Source: Pedobacter sp. Leaf216
GTDB lineage: Bacteria; Bacteroidota; Bacteroidia; Sphingobacteriales; Sphingobacteriaceae
NCBI RefSeq assembly: GCF_001421515.1
Contig: NZ_LMKM01000038.1
Span: 105,596 to 169,595, forward strand
Direction of reading: 5' to 3'
Length of the DNA stretch: 64,000 nucleotides
Under the pieces are notes generated by a model. That model did no database searches, was not told the origin of the DNA, and saw only the letters and a list, made by a program, of their open reading frames with translations. A program made the position numbers and the translations under genes. Below are positions 26,313 to 35,598 of the stretch, one piece after another; positions within the stretch are counted from its first letter, which is position 1; every line of letters starts with the position of its first letter.

Positions 26313-27583
26313 TGAAAGATATCGCAATCAGCGTCGAAGGTTTAAGTAAGGCTTATCAACTTGGGCAAATTGGTAGCGGTACACTCAGTCGTGATCTAGA
26401 GCGTTGGTATGCACGCATTAGAGGAAAAGAAGATCCTTTATTAATTATCGGCGAAAATAATGATCAAAATACAAAAAGCCATAGCAATGTGGTATGGAGC
26501 TTAAAAGATATAAGTTTTGAGGTAAAGAAGGGTGATGCGGTTGGTATTATCGGTAAAAACGGTGCAGGAAAAAGTACACTGTTAAAAATATTAAGTAAGG
26601 TTACTACCCCTACAACTGGTAGAATATCAGGAAATGGCAGAATAGCAAGTCTCTTGGAGGTTGGAACTGGTTTTCATCCAGAACTTTCAGGCAGAGAAAA
26701 CATTTTTTTAAATGGAGCCATTTTAGGGATGCGCAAAAGAGAAATCCAACGTAAACTTGAAGAAATTGTTGATTTTGCCGGTATTGAACGTTATTTGGAC
26801 ACACCAGTTAAAAGGTATAGTTCAGGAATGTATGTACGGCTGGCCTTTGCTGTGGCTGCGCATTTAGAAAGCGAAATTTTAATTGTGGATGAAGTATTGG
26901 CAGTTGGAGATGCTGATTTCCAAAAAAAATGCTTGGGTAAAATGAGCGAAGTGAGTAAGGGTGAAGGAAGAACGGTGCTATTTGTAAGTCATAACATGAC
27001 CGCCATAAAAAAATTGTGCAGTTCCAGTATACTTTTAAATAAAGGAAATATAGAAATGTCAGATCTTACTCATCGTGTGATTGAGCATTATTACCATTCA
27101 AACAAAGAACGCTTGGCAAAAGTCAGCCTTAGTTCCAAAAGAGAAGGTTCAGGGGTGGTACAATTTTATGATTTTGATATTCTTAATAATTATTGTGAGC
27201 CCAAATCTGTAATGCTGAGTGGTGAAACAATAGTTCTTAAATTTATTTTAAATGCTAAATCTGACATTCAAAATATTGACATTGGATTTTCAATCCACGA
27301 TGAAGATGAAAATATGCTATCTGTTATTTACAGTAGCTATCAAGATAAAATTTTTAACCTGAAAAAAGGATTAAATGAGGTTTTCTTCGAATTAGCAGAT
27401 AACTATCTAAGCAATAGAACATACTTTATCAGAGGACTTTTAAAAGCCGATAATATTATTGCAGATATGCCACTAGAGCCTTTGGGGGAATTAGTTATTG
27501 AATCCGGCAATTTTTATCAAACAGGAAGCATTGGACATCAAACTTCAAAAGTAGCATTCTTAATTAAAGGAAAATGGAGCTGA
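26312..27583 (+). CDS. Polysaccharide ABC transporter ATPase with C-terminal glycan-binding domain (Wzt-like)
   Basis: 423 residues. Walker A GKNGAGKST (about 82-90), signature YSSGMYVRLAFA (about 169-180), Walker B ILIVDEVLAVGD (about 188-200) and a switch His in FVSHNM. A C-terminal domain of about 150 residues follows (about 265-420, beta-rich: VVQFYDFDILN, ETIVLKFILNAKS). This is the position and size of the Wzt carbohydrate-binding domain, which in known systems reads a methylated or otherwise modified chain end before export. It pairs with the permease at 24314. An FkbM methyltransferase gene overlaps its end. Confidence 0.93.
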   Translation: MKDIAISVEGLSKAYQLGQIGSGTLSRDLERWYARIRGKEDPLLIIGENNDQNTKSHSNVVWSLKDISFEVKKGDAVGIIGKNGAGKSTLLKILSKVTTPTTGRISGNGRIASLLEVGTGFHPELSGRENIFLNGAILGMRKREIQRKLEEIVDFAGIERYLDTPVKRYSSGMYVRLAFAVAAHLESEILIVDEVLAVGDADFQKKCLGKMSEVSKGEGRTVLFVSHNMTAIKKLCSSSILLNKGNIEMSDLTHRVIEHYYHSNKERLAKVSLSSKREGSGVVQFYDFDILNNYCEPKSVMLSGETIVLKFILNAKSDIQNIDIGFSIHDEDENMLSVIYSSYQDKIFNLKKGLNEVFFELADNYLSNRTYFIRGLLKADNIIADMPLEPLGELVIESGNFYQTGSIGHQTSKVAFLIKGKWS

Positions 27584-28296
27584 AAGAATTGATGCTAAAT
27601 TATTTAGTTCGAATTATTCCAAGATTTATAAAACGTAGAATTATTACACAATCTGAAAATTCGGGTATATTAACATTTTCACAAGAAGGCGAAGATCGTT
27701 TAATAGAGAGGATAATAGGCAAAAAACATTATGGTATTTATGTCGATGTTGGTGCTCATCATCCCTCATCACTGAGTAATACTTATTATTTTTACCGAAT
27801 GGGATGGCGTGGAATCAATATCGATGCTATGCCAGGCTCTATGGCACAATTTAACAAGACAAGACCTTATGATATTAATATAGAACAACCTATTTCTGAT
27901 GAGGTAGCGAATCTTGATTATTATATGTTTAGCAGCCCTGAACTGAATACTTTTGACACTAAAAATGTTGCTGTTTTTTTAACCTATCCAACGGTTAAAC
28001 TATTGGATAAAATTTCACTTAAAACCACCAGACTTGCAACAGTCCTCGAACAAAACTTATCAAAATTAGGAGCAAACGAGATTGATTTTTTATCTATTGA
28101 TGTTGAGGGACTGGATTTAAAAGTTCTCCGATCGAATGACTGGTTAAAATTCCGTCCTAATCTCATTCTAGTAGAAGATTTATTTGCCGATGTTATGAAA
28201 TCTTATAACAGCGAATTATCTACCTATCTGAATAATGTCGGCTATAATATGGTTGCGAAAACACAGAATACCATTTTTTTTAAAAAAATTGCCTGA
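27574..28296 (+). CDS. FkbM-family methyltransferase
   Basis: 240 residues. The FkbM fold is shown by FSQEGEDRLIERI, then YVDVGAHHPSSLSNTYYFYRMGWRGINIDAMP (SAM-binding region), ELNTF, and DFLSIDVEGLDLKVL. The family O-methylates sugars in polysaccharide loci. It overlaps the Wzt-like gene by 10 bases, so it may make the terminal methyl cap read by the Wzt C-terminal domain (inference). Closely similar in layout to the gene at 35595. Confidence 0.9.
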   Translation: MELKELMLNYLVRIIPRFIKRRIITQSENSGILTFSQEGEDRLIERIIGKKHYGIYVDVGAHHPSSLSNTYYFYRMGWRGINIDAMPGSMAQFNKTRPYDINIEQPISDEVANLDYYMFSSPELNTFDTKNVAVFLTYPTVKLLDKISLKTTRLATVLEQNLSKLGANEIDFLSIDVEGLDLKVLRSNDWLKFRPNLILVEDLFADVMKSYNSELSTYLNNVGYNMVAKTQNTIFFKKIA

Positions 28297-29215
28297 AGTT
28301 TCTATCATTATGCCCGTTTATAACGGTGAAAAATTCCTTGGCGAATCAATTTATTCCGTGATTAAGCAATCCTACTCAGATTGGGAATTGATAATTATAG
28401 ATGATGGTTCAATAGATAATACCTCAGAAATCATCTCTGATTTTATCGCACTAGATAAAAGAATTAAAACATTTTATCAAACCAATATGAAGCAAGGAAT
28501 TGCCAGAAATTTGGGAATTAAACATTCCACAGGCAATATTATAGCATTTCTCGATGCTGATGATCTTTGGAAAGTGGACAAACTGGCAATTATGGTTGAC
28601 TTTCTTCATCAATCCAAGTGTGAACTTGTTTTCTCAGATGCTTACATTCAATATGATGATTTATCAGATGGCAAACCGGTGATTAAAAATCAAACATTTG
28701 GTGTAGTAAATGCAAGATACCAAGGAATTAACGGTGTAGAGTCATTCCTATTATATAACCGGATTCCTTTATTAACAGTTTTGGTTAAACGAGAAACCCT
28801 TTTTGAAGTTGGGCTTTTTAGTGATAGGGGAATAAGCGAAGATTTTGAACTTTGGTTAAAATTACTATTAAAGGGAGTTGAGTTTAAATCCTTAAATCAG
28901 GTATTAGCCTTTTATAGAGTACACTCAAAATCAACAACTCATCAGGATAAACTTGCAATTGACGCTAGCATAGATGTTATTTACGACTTATACAGAAATG
29001 TTGGTAAATCATATAAACAGCTTTTCAATGACTATTTAAAGGTTTGGTATAGAAGGAAGTTAGAAACGATAGCAGACTATTATGCATACAAGGAATTTTT
29101 AGCGGTTATTGTAACACAAAATCAAAATAACTTTAAATATCAACTTCTTAAGATATTTAACCTTGGTTCACTTGGTTATAAATTACATAAAAAATTAATA
29201 TTCCATTTAATCTGA
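28289..29215 (+). CDS. Family 2 glycosyltransferase
   Basis: About 308 residues from the TTG at 28289. An ATG at 28235 is also in frame, but the extra residues lie inside the FkbM gene and look non-coding. GT-A motifs: VSIIMPVYNGEKF, IIDDGSIDNT and the metal-binding FLDADDLW, then ISEDFELWLKL near the acceptor site. A typical inverting sugar transferase of the exopolysaccharide pathway. The stop overlaps the next start (TGATG). Confidence 0.9.
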   Translation: MPEVSIIMPVYNGEKFLGESIYSVIKQSYSDWELIIIDDGSIDNTSEIISDFIALDKRIKTFYQTNMKQGIARNLGIKHSTGNIIAFLDADDLWKVDKLAIMVDFLHQSKCELVFSDAYIQYDDLSDGKPVIKNQTFGVVNARYQGINGVESFLLYNRIPLLTVLVKRETLFEVGLFSDRGISEDFELWLKLLLKGVEFKSLNQVLAFYRVHSKSTTHQDKLAIDASIDVIYDLYRNVGKSYKQLFNDYLKVWYRRKLETIADYYAYKEFLAVIVTQNQNNFKYQLLKIFNLGSLGYKLHKKLIFHLI

Positions 29216-30030
29216 TGAAACTTATTTCGATAATTATCCCTTGTTATAACCAAGGTAAATATTTAAAAATGAGTTTAGATAGTGTACTTAGGCAAAGTTA
29301 CCAAAATTGGGAATGCATTATTATAAATGATGGTTCGGGTGATGATACTGAAGATGTAGCTTTGGACTACGTAAATAAAGACAAAAGATTTAATTACAAA
29401 TTTCAAATTAACAAAGGATTATCTGCTGCAAGGAATCTAGGAATATCAATTGCAAAAGGTGAATTCATTCAATTGTTGGACGCCGATGATTTAATTGAAA
29501 AAAATAAGTTATCAAAAGGGCTTGAGTTATATAAAAACTTCAAAAATAATGAGCGGATAATTATTTATTCAGGGATGCGTTATTTCGAAAACTCGTCACC
29601 TAAAATATTAAAAATACTAGGCAGAAACCATTTTATTGGTCATGTAGAATTAAAATTCGAAGATGGATTAGCCAGTCAAAAAGAGTTAATAAAATTTAGA
29701 AACCCATTTGTTATATCTGCTTCTTTGTATCCTGCAGCTTTATTTGAAAACATAGGTTTATTCGACAATGATTTAACTGCTTTAGAAGATTGGGATTTGC
29801 ACCTAAGGTGTATACAAGGCGACTATTTATTTCATTACCACTACGAGGCTGATACCAGAACATTAATCAGGCTGCATGATAACAGCATGATGAGGAGTCA
29901 ACACCTCTTGGATGCTAATTTCGGACTGGTAATGGCTAAACATCACTTACATAGAGAAAACGCCATAGAAATTAGTGTTCCTTTTGCAATTCGGTTTTTA
30001 AAAAAAATAAAGAATAGGTTAAAACTTTAA
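29215..30030 (+). CDS. Family 2 glycosyltransferase
   Basis: 271 residues. The N-terminal half has ISIIIPCYNQGKYL, IINDGSGDDT, GLSAARNLGI and QLLDADDLIE (DxD). The second half has TALEDWDLHLRC, a conserved acceptor-side motif of this subgroup. It overlaps the previous gene by one base. Donor and acceptor are unknown. Confidence 0.9.
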   Translation: MKLISIIIPCYNQGKYLKMSLDSVLRQSYQNWECIIINDGSGDDTEDVALDYVNKDKRFNYKFQINKGLSAARNLGISIAKGEFIQLLDADDLIEKNKLSKGLELYKNFKNNERIIIYSGMRYFENSSPKILKILGRNHFIGHVELKFEDGLASQKELIKFRNPFVISASLYPAALFENIGLFDNDLTALEDWDLHLRCIQGDYLFHYHYEADTRTLIRLHDNSMMRSQHLLDANFGLVMAKHHLHRENAIEISVPFAIRFLKKIKNRLKL

Positions 30031-30044
30031 TCACCAGATAATTC

Positions 30045-30944
30045 ATGAAGAAAATCATTTCATCATTTATAAGCAGGATTTTAAAAAGATTTAGTGGAGA
30101 GCTTAACCAATCTTTAACAAATACCGAACGAATGCTTGCCGGGGAACAAACCGCTCAAATGATCTTGAAAAACCAATACAAAGCACTAAGCAAAAATGAA
30201 ATAGCTAAATATGATTTCACAGAAGTTGGTTTTAGAAAATATTCACAGAACTCGGAAGATGGAATTCTGCTTTTTATTTTTTCTGTTATTGGAACTACAA
30301 ATAAAAGAGTAGTTGAACTTTGTGCATCCGATGGTATTGAGTGTAATGCTGCCAATCTTATTATTAATCATGGGTGGGAAGGTCTTCTATTTGATGGAAA
30401 TGCCGAAACTGTGGAGAAAGGAAAAGAATTTTATCGCGTTCATCCAGATACGTTTACATTACCACCAACATTCGTTAATGCATGGATCACGAGAGCTAAT
30501 GTTAATGGGCTTATTGCACAGCACAATTATACAGGTGAAATAGATTTACTGTCTATTGATATGGATGGGATGGATTATTGGATTTGGAAAAACATTACAG
30601 ATATAAAACCCCGAGTTGTTGTGGTAGAAATTCAATGCATATTTGGAACAACTGATGCCTTAACCGTACCATATGAAGATGATTTTAAAACAGAATTTAT
30701 TGATGGCTTCGGCATTTATTGCGGTGGATCATTAAATGCCTTTATAAAGTTAGCATCTACAAAAGGTTACAAGCTTATAGGAGTTGAAAAATATGGCTTC
30801 AATGCTTTTTTTATTAGGAATGATATTGCACCAGATTTATTTCCGGAATATAATACCAACCAATACGAAAACATTCCATTTGTAAAATGGGCTATGGCAA
30901 CCTTTTTAGAAAAAATAAAGGAAAAAAAATGGGAAAAGGTATAG
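30045..30944 (+). CDS. FkbM-like SAM-dependent methyltransferase
   Basis: 299 residues. A helical N-terminus of about 60 residues precedes the core: FRKYSQNSEDGILLFIFSVIG, VVELCASDGIECNAANLI (SAM loop position), LLFDGNAETVEKG and IDLLSIDMDGMDYWIW, which parallels the SIDVEGLD motif of the FkbM proteins in this cluster. The glycine-rich SAM loop is less typical, so the activity is inferred. The substrate is probably a sugar hydroxyl. The next gene starts inside its 3' end. Confidence 0.75.
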   Translation: MKKIISSFISRILKRFSGELNQSLTNTERMLAGEQTAQMILKNQYKALSKNEIAKYDFTEVGFRKYSQNSEDGILLFIFSVIGTTNKRVVELCASDGIECNAANLIINHGWEGLLFDGNAETVEKGKEFYRVHPDTFTLPPTFVNAWITRANVNGLIAQHNYTGEIDLLSIDMDGMDYWIWKNITDIKPRVVVVEIQCIFGTTDALTVPYEDDFKTEFIDGFGIYCGGSLNAFIKLASTKGYKLIGVEKYGFNAFFIRNDIAPDLFPEYNTNQYENIPFVKWAMATFLEKIKEKKWEKV

Positions 30945-32053
30945 ATAAAGTTAGGGCTATCGCGTTTTACCTACCTCAATATCACCCTATTCCAGAAAAT
31001 GATTTATGGTGGGGAAAAGGGTTTACAGAATGGACTAACGTTGCAAAAGCAAAGCCTCTATTTAAGGGACATTATCAGCCTCATATCCCCGCTGATTTAG
31101 GATTTTACGACCTAAGATTAAACGAATCGAGGATAGCACAGGCATCACTCGCAAAAAAATATGGTATTGAGGGTTTTTGTTATTGGCACTATTGGTTCGG
31201 AAACGGTAAAAGACTGTTGCAACGCCCTTTCGAAGAAGTTTTGGCCGCTGACACTCCCGATTTTCCATTTTGCTTGGGTTGGGCAAATGAGAGTTGGTCG
31301 GGCATTTGGCATGGTAATCCATCAGAAATATTAATTGAACAAACTTATCCCGGAAGACAAGATTACATCAATCATTTCAATTATTTATTAAAAGCTTTCC
31401 AAGATAAACGGTATATCAGAGTTGATGATAAACCATTATTCTATATCTATTCACCTGATAAAATCCCCGATATCATCGATTTCACCAATATTTTCAGGAG
31501 CTTGGCTATTGCTAACAATCTTAAAGGATTGTACATCGTTGCCAATACATCAGATGAAAGTTGGAATCCTGAATTAAACGGTTGTGATGCTGTAAATTTA
31601 AATTTACTCGGGAGTTTACAGCATCAAATTGGCAACAATAAAAACTATTTCTATAAAAAGATTAGAAATCAGTTGTATAAAATGGGCATAATCTATCGAT
31701 TTCACAAATTGCTTAAAAAACCAATGCATCTGTATAACTATGCAGATGCAGTAGATTTTTTGAGTAGAAGTGAAAACAAATCCTTTGAGTCTTATCCTTG
31801 TGTTATTCCAAACTGGGACAATTCGCCAAGAAGTGGCTTAAATGGTTTTATCTTGAGAGGATCTACTCCTCAATTATTTAGAAAACATTTAAAAGAAAAT
31901 ATAAAGCAGATCGAAAATAATGATCCCCAAAAAAGAATAATATTTATAAAATCGTGGAATGAATGGGCTGAGGGAAATCATTTAGAGCCTGATATTAAAT
32001 TTGGACTTCAATATTTAGAGGTGTTAAAAGAGGAACTTCATTACAATGATTAA
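30929..32053 (+). CDS. WbsX / GH99-like domain protein
   Basis: About 374 residues from the ATG at 30929. The start VRAIAFYLPQYHPIPENDLWWGKGFTEWTNV is the hallmark of the WbsX (glycosyltransferase WbsX, GH99-like) family. Other supporting stretches are GFCYWHYWFG, PFCLGWANESW and the C-terminal KSWNEWAEGNHLEPD with acidic residues. WbsX proteins occur in O-antigen and exopolysaccharide loci, but their exact reaction is unsettled: transferase or endo-acting hydrolase. It overlaps the preceding gene by 16 bases. Confidence 0.87.
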   Translation: MGKGIDKVRAIAFYLPQYHPIPENDLWWGKGFTEWTNVAKAKPLFKGHYQPHIPADLGFYDLRLNESRIAQASLAKKYGIEGFCYWHYWFGNGKRLLQRPFEEVLAADTPDFPFCLGWANESWSGIWHGNPSEILIEQTYPGRQDYINHFNYLLKAFQDKRYIRVDDKPLFYIYSPDKIPDIIDFTNIFRSLAIANNLKGLYIVANTSDESWNPELNGCDAVNLNLLGSLQHQIGNNKNYFYKKIRNQLYKMGIIYRFHKLLKKPMHLYNYADAVDFLSRSENKSFESYPCVIPNWDNSPRSGLNGFILRGSTPQLFRKHLKENIKQIENNDPQKRIIFIKSWNEWAEGNHLEPDIKFGLQYLEVLKEELHYND

Positions 32054-33134
32054 GGTTTATAAGCACTCACATTTTAAAGCTGATATTTTCGGCCATGGAG
32101 GAAACAAACGTACAGCACAAATTAATGAGCTCTTAAATGCTGCTGGAATAGTATTTGAAGAAGTGGATTTCGACAAATACGAACCTGCTGCAAATCATAT
32201 CAAATCTTTTATCAAAGGAGGATTGATTTTCAAAAACTTAGGCAAAGGTTTTAAAACAAACTACGCTATAGGACGCTACCTCCTAAAATTTGAATATTTT
32301 ATTAAGGATTGTAAACCCGAGCTATTTATCTGGGAATCTACATCTGGTTATTACTTGTTACTGGCAGAAATTCTATATAAATATAAGATTCCTTTTATAG
32401 CAATACCACACAATATCGAATCGCTTGTTAATGGTAATGTGAGCGAATTTTCAAAAAAAAAATCCCCAATCTGGTTTAACGAAGAAATAAATTTTTTAAG
32501 ATTGGCAAATAAGGTATTTACTATTTCGAGAGAGGAAAATTGGCTGCTTTCCCTTTATGGGTTAGCGCCTCATTACCTCCCCTATTTTCCTCCGAAAGAT
32601 TTAACTGATCATTTTCTTAATATAAATAAGAAGAGATCAAAAAAGAAGAATAACTCCACAGGCAAAAAAAAACTCTTGTTATTAGGTACATTTCATAATC
32701 CACCAACCCTTAAAGGTTATTTGGAAATAATAGATGTCCTAGCCGATTTAAGTTTTGTTGATGTGAAAGTTGCGGGATTCGGTTCAGAATTATTGGAAGT
32801 AACTACATTCGGAACAAACATCTCAGTTTTAGGGACTTTAAGCTTTGAAGAATTGGCTTCAACAATAGAGGAAGCAGATTATGCGCTTATTCATCAGGAG
32901 CCAAGTTCTGGTGCTCTTACCCGCATTACAGAATTATTACTTTGCGGACTACCCATACTTGCAAATAATTCAGCATCAAGGAGTTATTACAACGCTCCTG
33001 GAGTGACTACATACAGCGATACGGATGAGCTTATTGCTTTGCTACGCGGAACAACGGATACTCAATTTTTCTGTATTGAGCGCCCTATTGAAGAGAATAA
33101 ATTCATCAAAATTTTAAACATCACCAATGATTGA
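32046..33134 (+). CDS. Family 4-type glycosyltransferase (GT-B)
   Basis: 362 residues. GT-B layout: the N-terminal GHGGNKRTAQINELLNAAG region and IAIPHNIESL at the domain boundary. The C-terminal half holds KKLLLLGTFHNPPTLKG, ADYALIHQEPSSGALTRITELLLCGLPILANN. The classical EX7E motif is altered around SSGALTRITE, so it is a divergent member. Overlaps both neighbours by 8 bases. Confidence 0.8.
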   Translation: MIKVYKHSHFKADIFGHGGNKRTAQINELLNAAGIVFEEVDFDKYEPAANHIKSFIKGGLIFKNLGKGFKTNYAIGRYLLKFEYFIKDCKPELFIWESTSGYYLLLAEILYKYKIPFIAIPHNIESLVNGNVSEFSKKKSPIWFNEEINFLRLANKVFTISREENWLLSLYGLAPHYLPYFPPKDLTDHFLNINKKRSKKKNNSTGKKKLLLLGTFHNPPTLKGYLEIIDVLADLSFVDVKVAGFGSELLEVTTFGTNISVLGTLSFEELASTIEEADYALIHQEPSSGALTRITELLLCGLPILANNSASRSYYNAPGVTTYSDTDELIALLRGTTDTQFFCIERPIEENKFIKILNITND

Positions 33135-33843
33135 TAGACAGATAGGAAGGTTAAATGATTTAAATATAAATCGTAATCATTCGCTTTATCTTCATTATAA
33201 TTTTTATCATAAAGAATTATTTAAAGCACTTCAATCTTACGCAAAAGGCAATCTGCTTGACATTGGTTGTGGCAATAAGCCTTATAAACAGTTTATTGAA
33301 GGTCGTGTAAAAAGTTATCTGGGATGCGATATCATACAATCAGATAATAATGCTGTTGATTTAATTTGTTCTGCCAATAAGATACCACTAAATGATGATC
33401 TTTTCGAAACGATAATCAGTACCCAAACAATCGAACATGTAGAAGATCCTCATGGTTTGATAAGCGAGGCTTACCGATTATTAAAAAATAATGGATATTT
33501 AATAATTAGTGGGCCAATGTACTGGCCGTTACATGAGGAGCCTTATGACTTTTTTAGATTTACAAAATATGGTTTTCAACATATGCTCGAGCAAGCCGGA
33601 TTTAAAGTAACATCAGTTTGTGCAAGTGGCGGTAAGTGGGCTCTTGCAGGGCAAGCTTTACTACATGCCATCTACCCTACTATATACAACATTAGAGGCA
33701 TCAAAGGTAAAATCATTAAATTTATTGCCCGGATTTTCAGAGTTATAAAATTAATCAATATTCTTTTTGAATACATGGATAATCGAGTTACGGATCACAG
33801 CAATACCATGAACTATGTCGTTATTGCTCAAAAAATAAATTAA
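33127..33843 (+). CDS. Class I SAM-dependent methyltransferase
   Basis: 238 residues. SAM-binding motif I is LLDIGCGNKPYKQF; ISTQTIEHVEDPHGLISEAYRLLKNNGYLIIS matches motifs of the Methyltransf_11 type. The C-terminal helices beyond residue 180 are basic and hydrophobic, as in exopolysaccharide-associated methyltransferases that sit at the membrane. It probably methylates a sugar or a glycan-linked group (inference). Confidence 0.85.
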   Translation: MIDRQIGRLNDLNINRNHSLYLHYNFYHKELFKALQSYAKGNLLDIGCGNKPYKQFIEGRVKSYLGCDIIQSDNNAVDLICSANKIPLNDDLFETIISTQTIEHVEDPHGLISEAYRLLKNNGYLIISGPMYWPLHEEPYDFFRFTKYGFQHMLEQAGFKVTSVCASGGKWALAGQALLHAIYPTIYNIRGIKGKIIKFIARIFRVIKLINILFEYMDNRVTDHSNTMNYVVIAQKIN

Positions 33844-33847
33844 AGGA

Positions 33848-34774
33848 TTGAAGATAAAACTACCTAGCCTTGAGGATTATAGGAATGCATATTTAAATGA
33901 TGGTGTTAAATACCCGTTATCCACAATTTTTAACCCTGATGGTGACTTGTTGCAAAATCTACCAAAACCCAATTCTTTGCAAGTGGGTTGGCCGTGGTAT
34001 GTTCAGGTAAAACCAGAAATTTATGATAAAAATTCATCCTGGCCAAAATTAACTATTGTAACGCCATCATATAATCAAGAAAAATTTATTGAGCAAACCA
34101 TAAGGTCCGTATTACTACAAAACTATCCAAACCTTGAATATATAATTATTGATGGAGGAAGTACAGACAATACAAAAAGCATAATTGAAAAATATGCTGA
34201 CTGGATCAGCTTTTTTGAGATCAAAAAAGATAACGGGCAGGGACATGCTATAAACAAAGGTTTTAGCCTGGCTTCCGGAACTTATTACGCTTGGATAAAT
34301 AGTGATGATTATTATTTAGAAAATACTTTCTATAAAGTGATAAGTAAATTTATGTTTACAAATGCTGAATGTGTATATGGCTATTCACAAAGTTTTGATC
34401 GGGAAAAAAATGAAATCAGTCTGAATAAGACTCTTCCTTTAATCGATACGTTTATCAGAATGCCAACTTTACAGCAACCTTCTACTTTTTGGTTATCTAA
34501 AATACACCAGCCTATATGGGAAGAATTAGTGTGCTCTTTAGATTATGAATTGTGGCTTAGGATGTTGAAAGGTAAAAAGAAAAAAATAATAAAAGAGCCG
34601 TTAGCTGTTGCTCATGTTCACCAGGAAGCAAAAACACATAATCCTGGAATGGGAGAAAATTGGGCTAGAGATCATGAATTAATATGTAGTCCTGATGCTC
34701 ACGGATCAGTAGCACATTGGAAGATCAGGTATTTCTTTCACAGAATTTGGATCAAGATAAATAAGTATTTATGA
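33848..34774 (+). CDS. Family 2 glycosyltransferase
   Basis: 308 residues, TTG start 4 bases after the preceding stop. About 60 N-terminal residues precede the GT-A core, which starts LTIVTPSYNQEKFI and continues LEYIIIDGGSTDNT and the acidic WINSDDYY (SDD in place of DxD). The segment LQQPSTFW is typical of a WcaA-like subgroup. It overlaps the fucosyltransferase-type gene by 4 bases (ATGA). Confidence 0.88.
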   Translation: MKIKLPSLEDYRNAYLNDGVKYPLSTIFNPDGDLLQNLPKPNSLQVGWPWYVQVKPEIYDKNSSWPKLTIVTPSYNQEKFIEQTIRSVLLQNYPNLEYIIIDGGSTDNTKSIIEKYADWISFFEIKKDNGQGHAINKGFSLASGTYYAWINSDDYYLENTFYKVISKFMFTNAECVYGYSQSFDREKNEISLNKTLPLIDTFIRMPTLQQPSTFWLSKIHQPIWEELVCSLDYELWLRMLKGKKKKIIKEPLAVAHVHQEAKTHNPGMGENWARDHELICSPDAHGSVAHWKIRYFFHRIWIKINKYL

Positions 34775-35598
34775 TTGGTATTTCAATACAGTGTAGATTG
34801 GGTAATCAGTTATTTCAATACGCCTTCATAATTTCACTTTCAAAAACATTAAATTCAAAATACTTCATCAGTGAAAAAATAGAACGTTTTACATTACCAG
34901 ATTATTTCGAGCTACCACATTACAATCCAAACCTCAACCTACTCTACAAAATCATTTTGAAGATCAAGAAAGGATACTTGAGAAAGCCACTTCAAAATTA
35001 TAGTTTAACACGCAATAATATAGCCCGAGACAATGAAATATATGTAGGATATTTTCAATCAGAAACCTTCTTTAATCAATTAAAAAATGATATAGACTCA
35101 TTTATAAAAGTTAGAAAAGAGTACAAGCAAGTTTTTAGTAACCAATATGGAAATTTTTTTTCTGAGCATAAAACGATAGCAATTCATTTAAGGAGAGGAG
35201 ATTACTTAAACTTGGATAACTGGTGGCTTGAAAATCTTGGTAGTAACAATTTAACCCTACCACTCGATTATTATAAAAACTGTTTTGCAGCAATTGAGAA
35301 TTTGCATCATTATAAACTTATGTTTATTAGTGATGACATTGAATTTGTTAAATCCGAATTTGGCTATCTGGAAAATGCTGAATTTCACAACAACGAACTC
35401 ATTATTGATTTTCAGATCATGATGAATGCTGATATCTGCATAGTTTCTAACAGTTCCTTTGCCTGGTGGGCAGCCTATTTAAACCCTAAAGCAACAAAAA
35501 AAATACTTTGCCCTAAATATTGGTTAGGTTTTAACATTAAAAAAGAATATCCAAAAAATATCATTCCAAAAGATTGGAAACAAATTATAGCTAAATGA
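34771..35598 (+). CDS. GT11 family glycosyltransferase (alpha-1,2-fucosyltransferase-like)
   Basis: 275 residues, the usual GT11 length. The N-terminus IGISIQCRLGNQLFQYAF and the GDP-binding HLRRGDY motif (139-145) are diagnostic of GT11. VSNSSFAWWAAYLNP near residue 225 is a further family motif. Known members transfer L-fucose from GDP-fucose in alpha-1,2 linkage. No GDP-fucose synthesis genes are in the window, so the donor would be made elsewhere. It overlaps both neighbours by 4 bases. Confidence 0.92.
   Translation: MIGISIQCRLGNQLFQYAFIISLSKTLNSKYFISEKIERFTLPDYFELPHYNPNLNLLYKIILKIKKGYLRKPLQNYSLTRNNIARDNEIYVGYFQSETFFNQLKNDIDSFIKVRKEYKQVFSNQYGNFFSEHKTIAIHLRRGDYLNLDNWWLENLGSNNLTLPLDYYKNCFAAIENLHHYKLMFISDDIEFVKSEFGYLENAEFHNNELIIDFQIMMNADICIVSNSSFAWWAAYLNPKATKKILCPKYWLGFNIKKEYPKNIIPKDWKQIIAK

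Noticed and set aside
28235..28288. Longer N-terminus of the GT2 gene from the ATG at 28235
   Set aside because: The extension lies within the FkbM gene, and the GT-A core begins right after the TTG at 28289.
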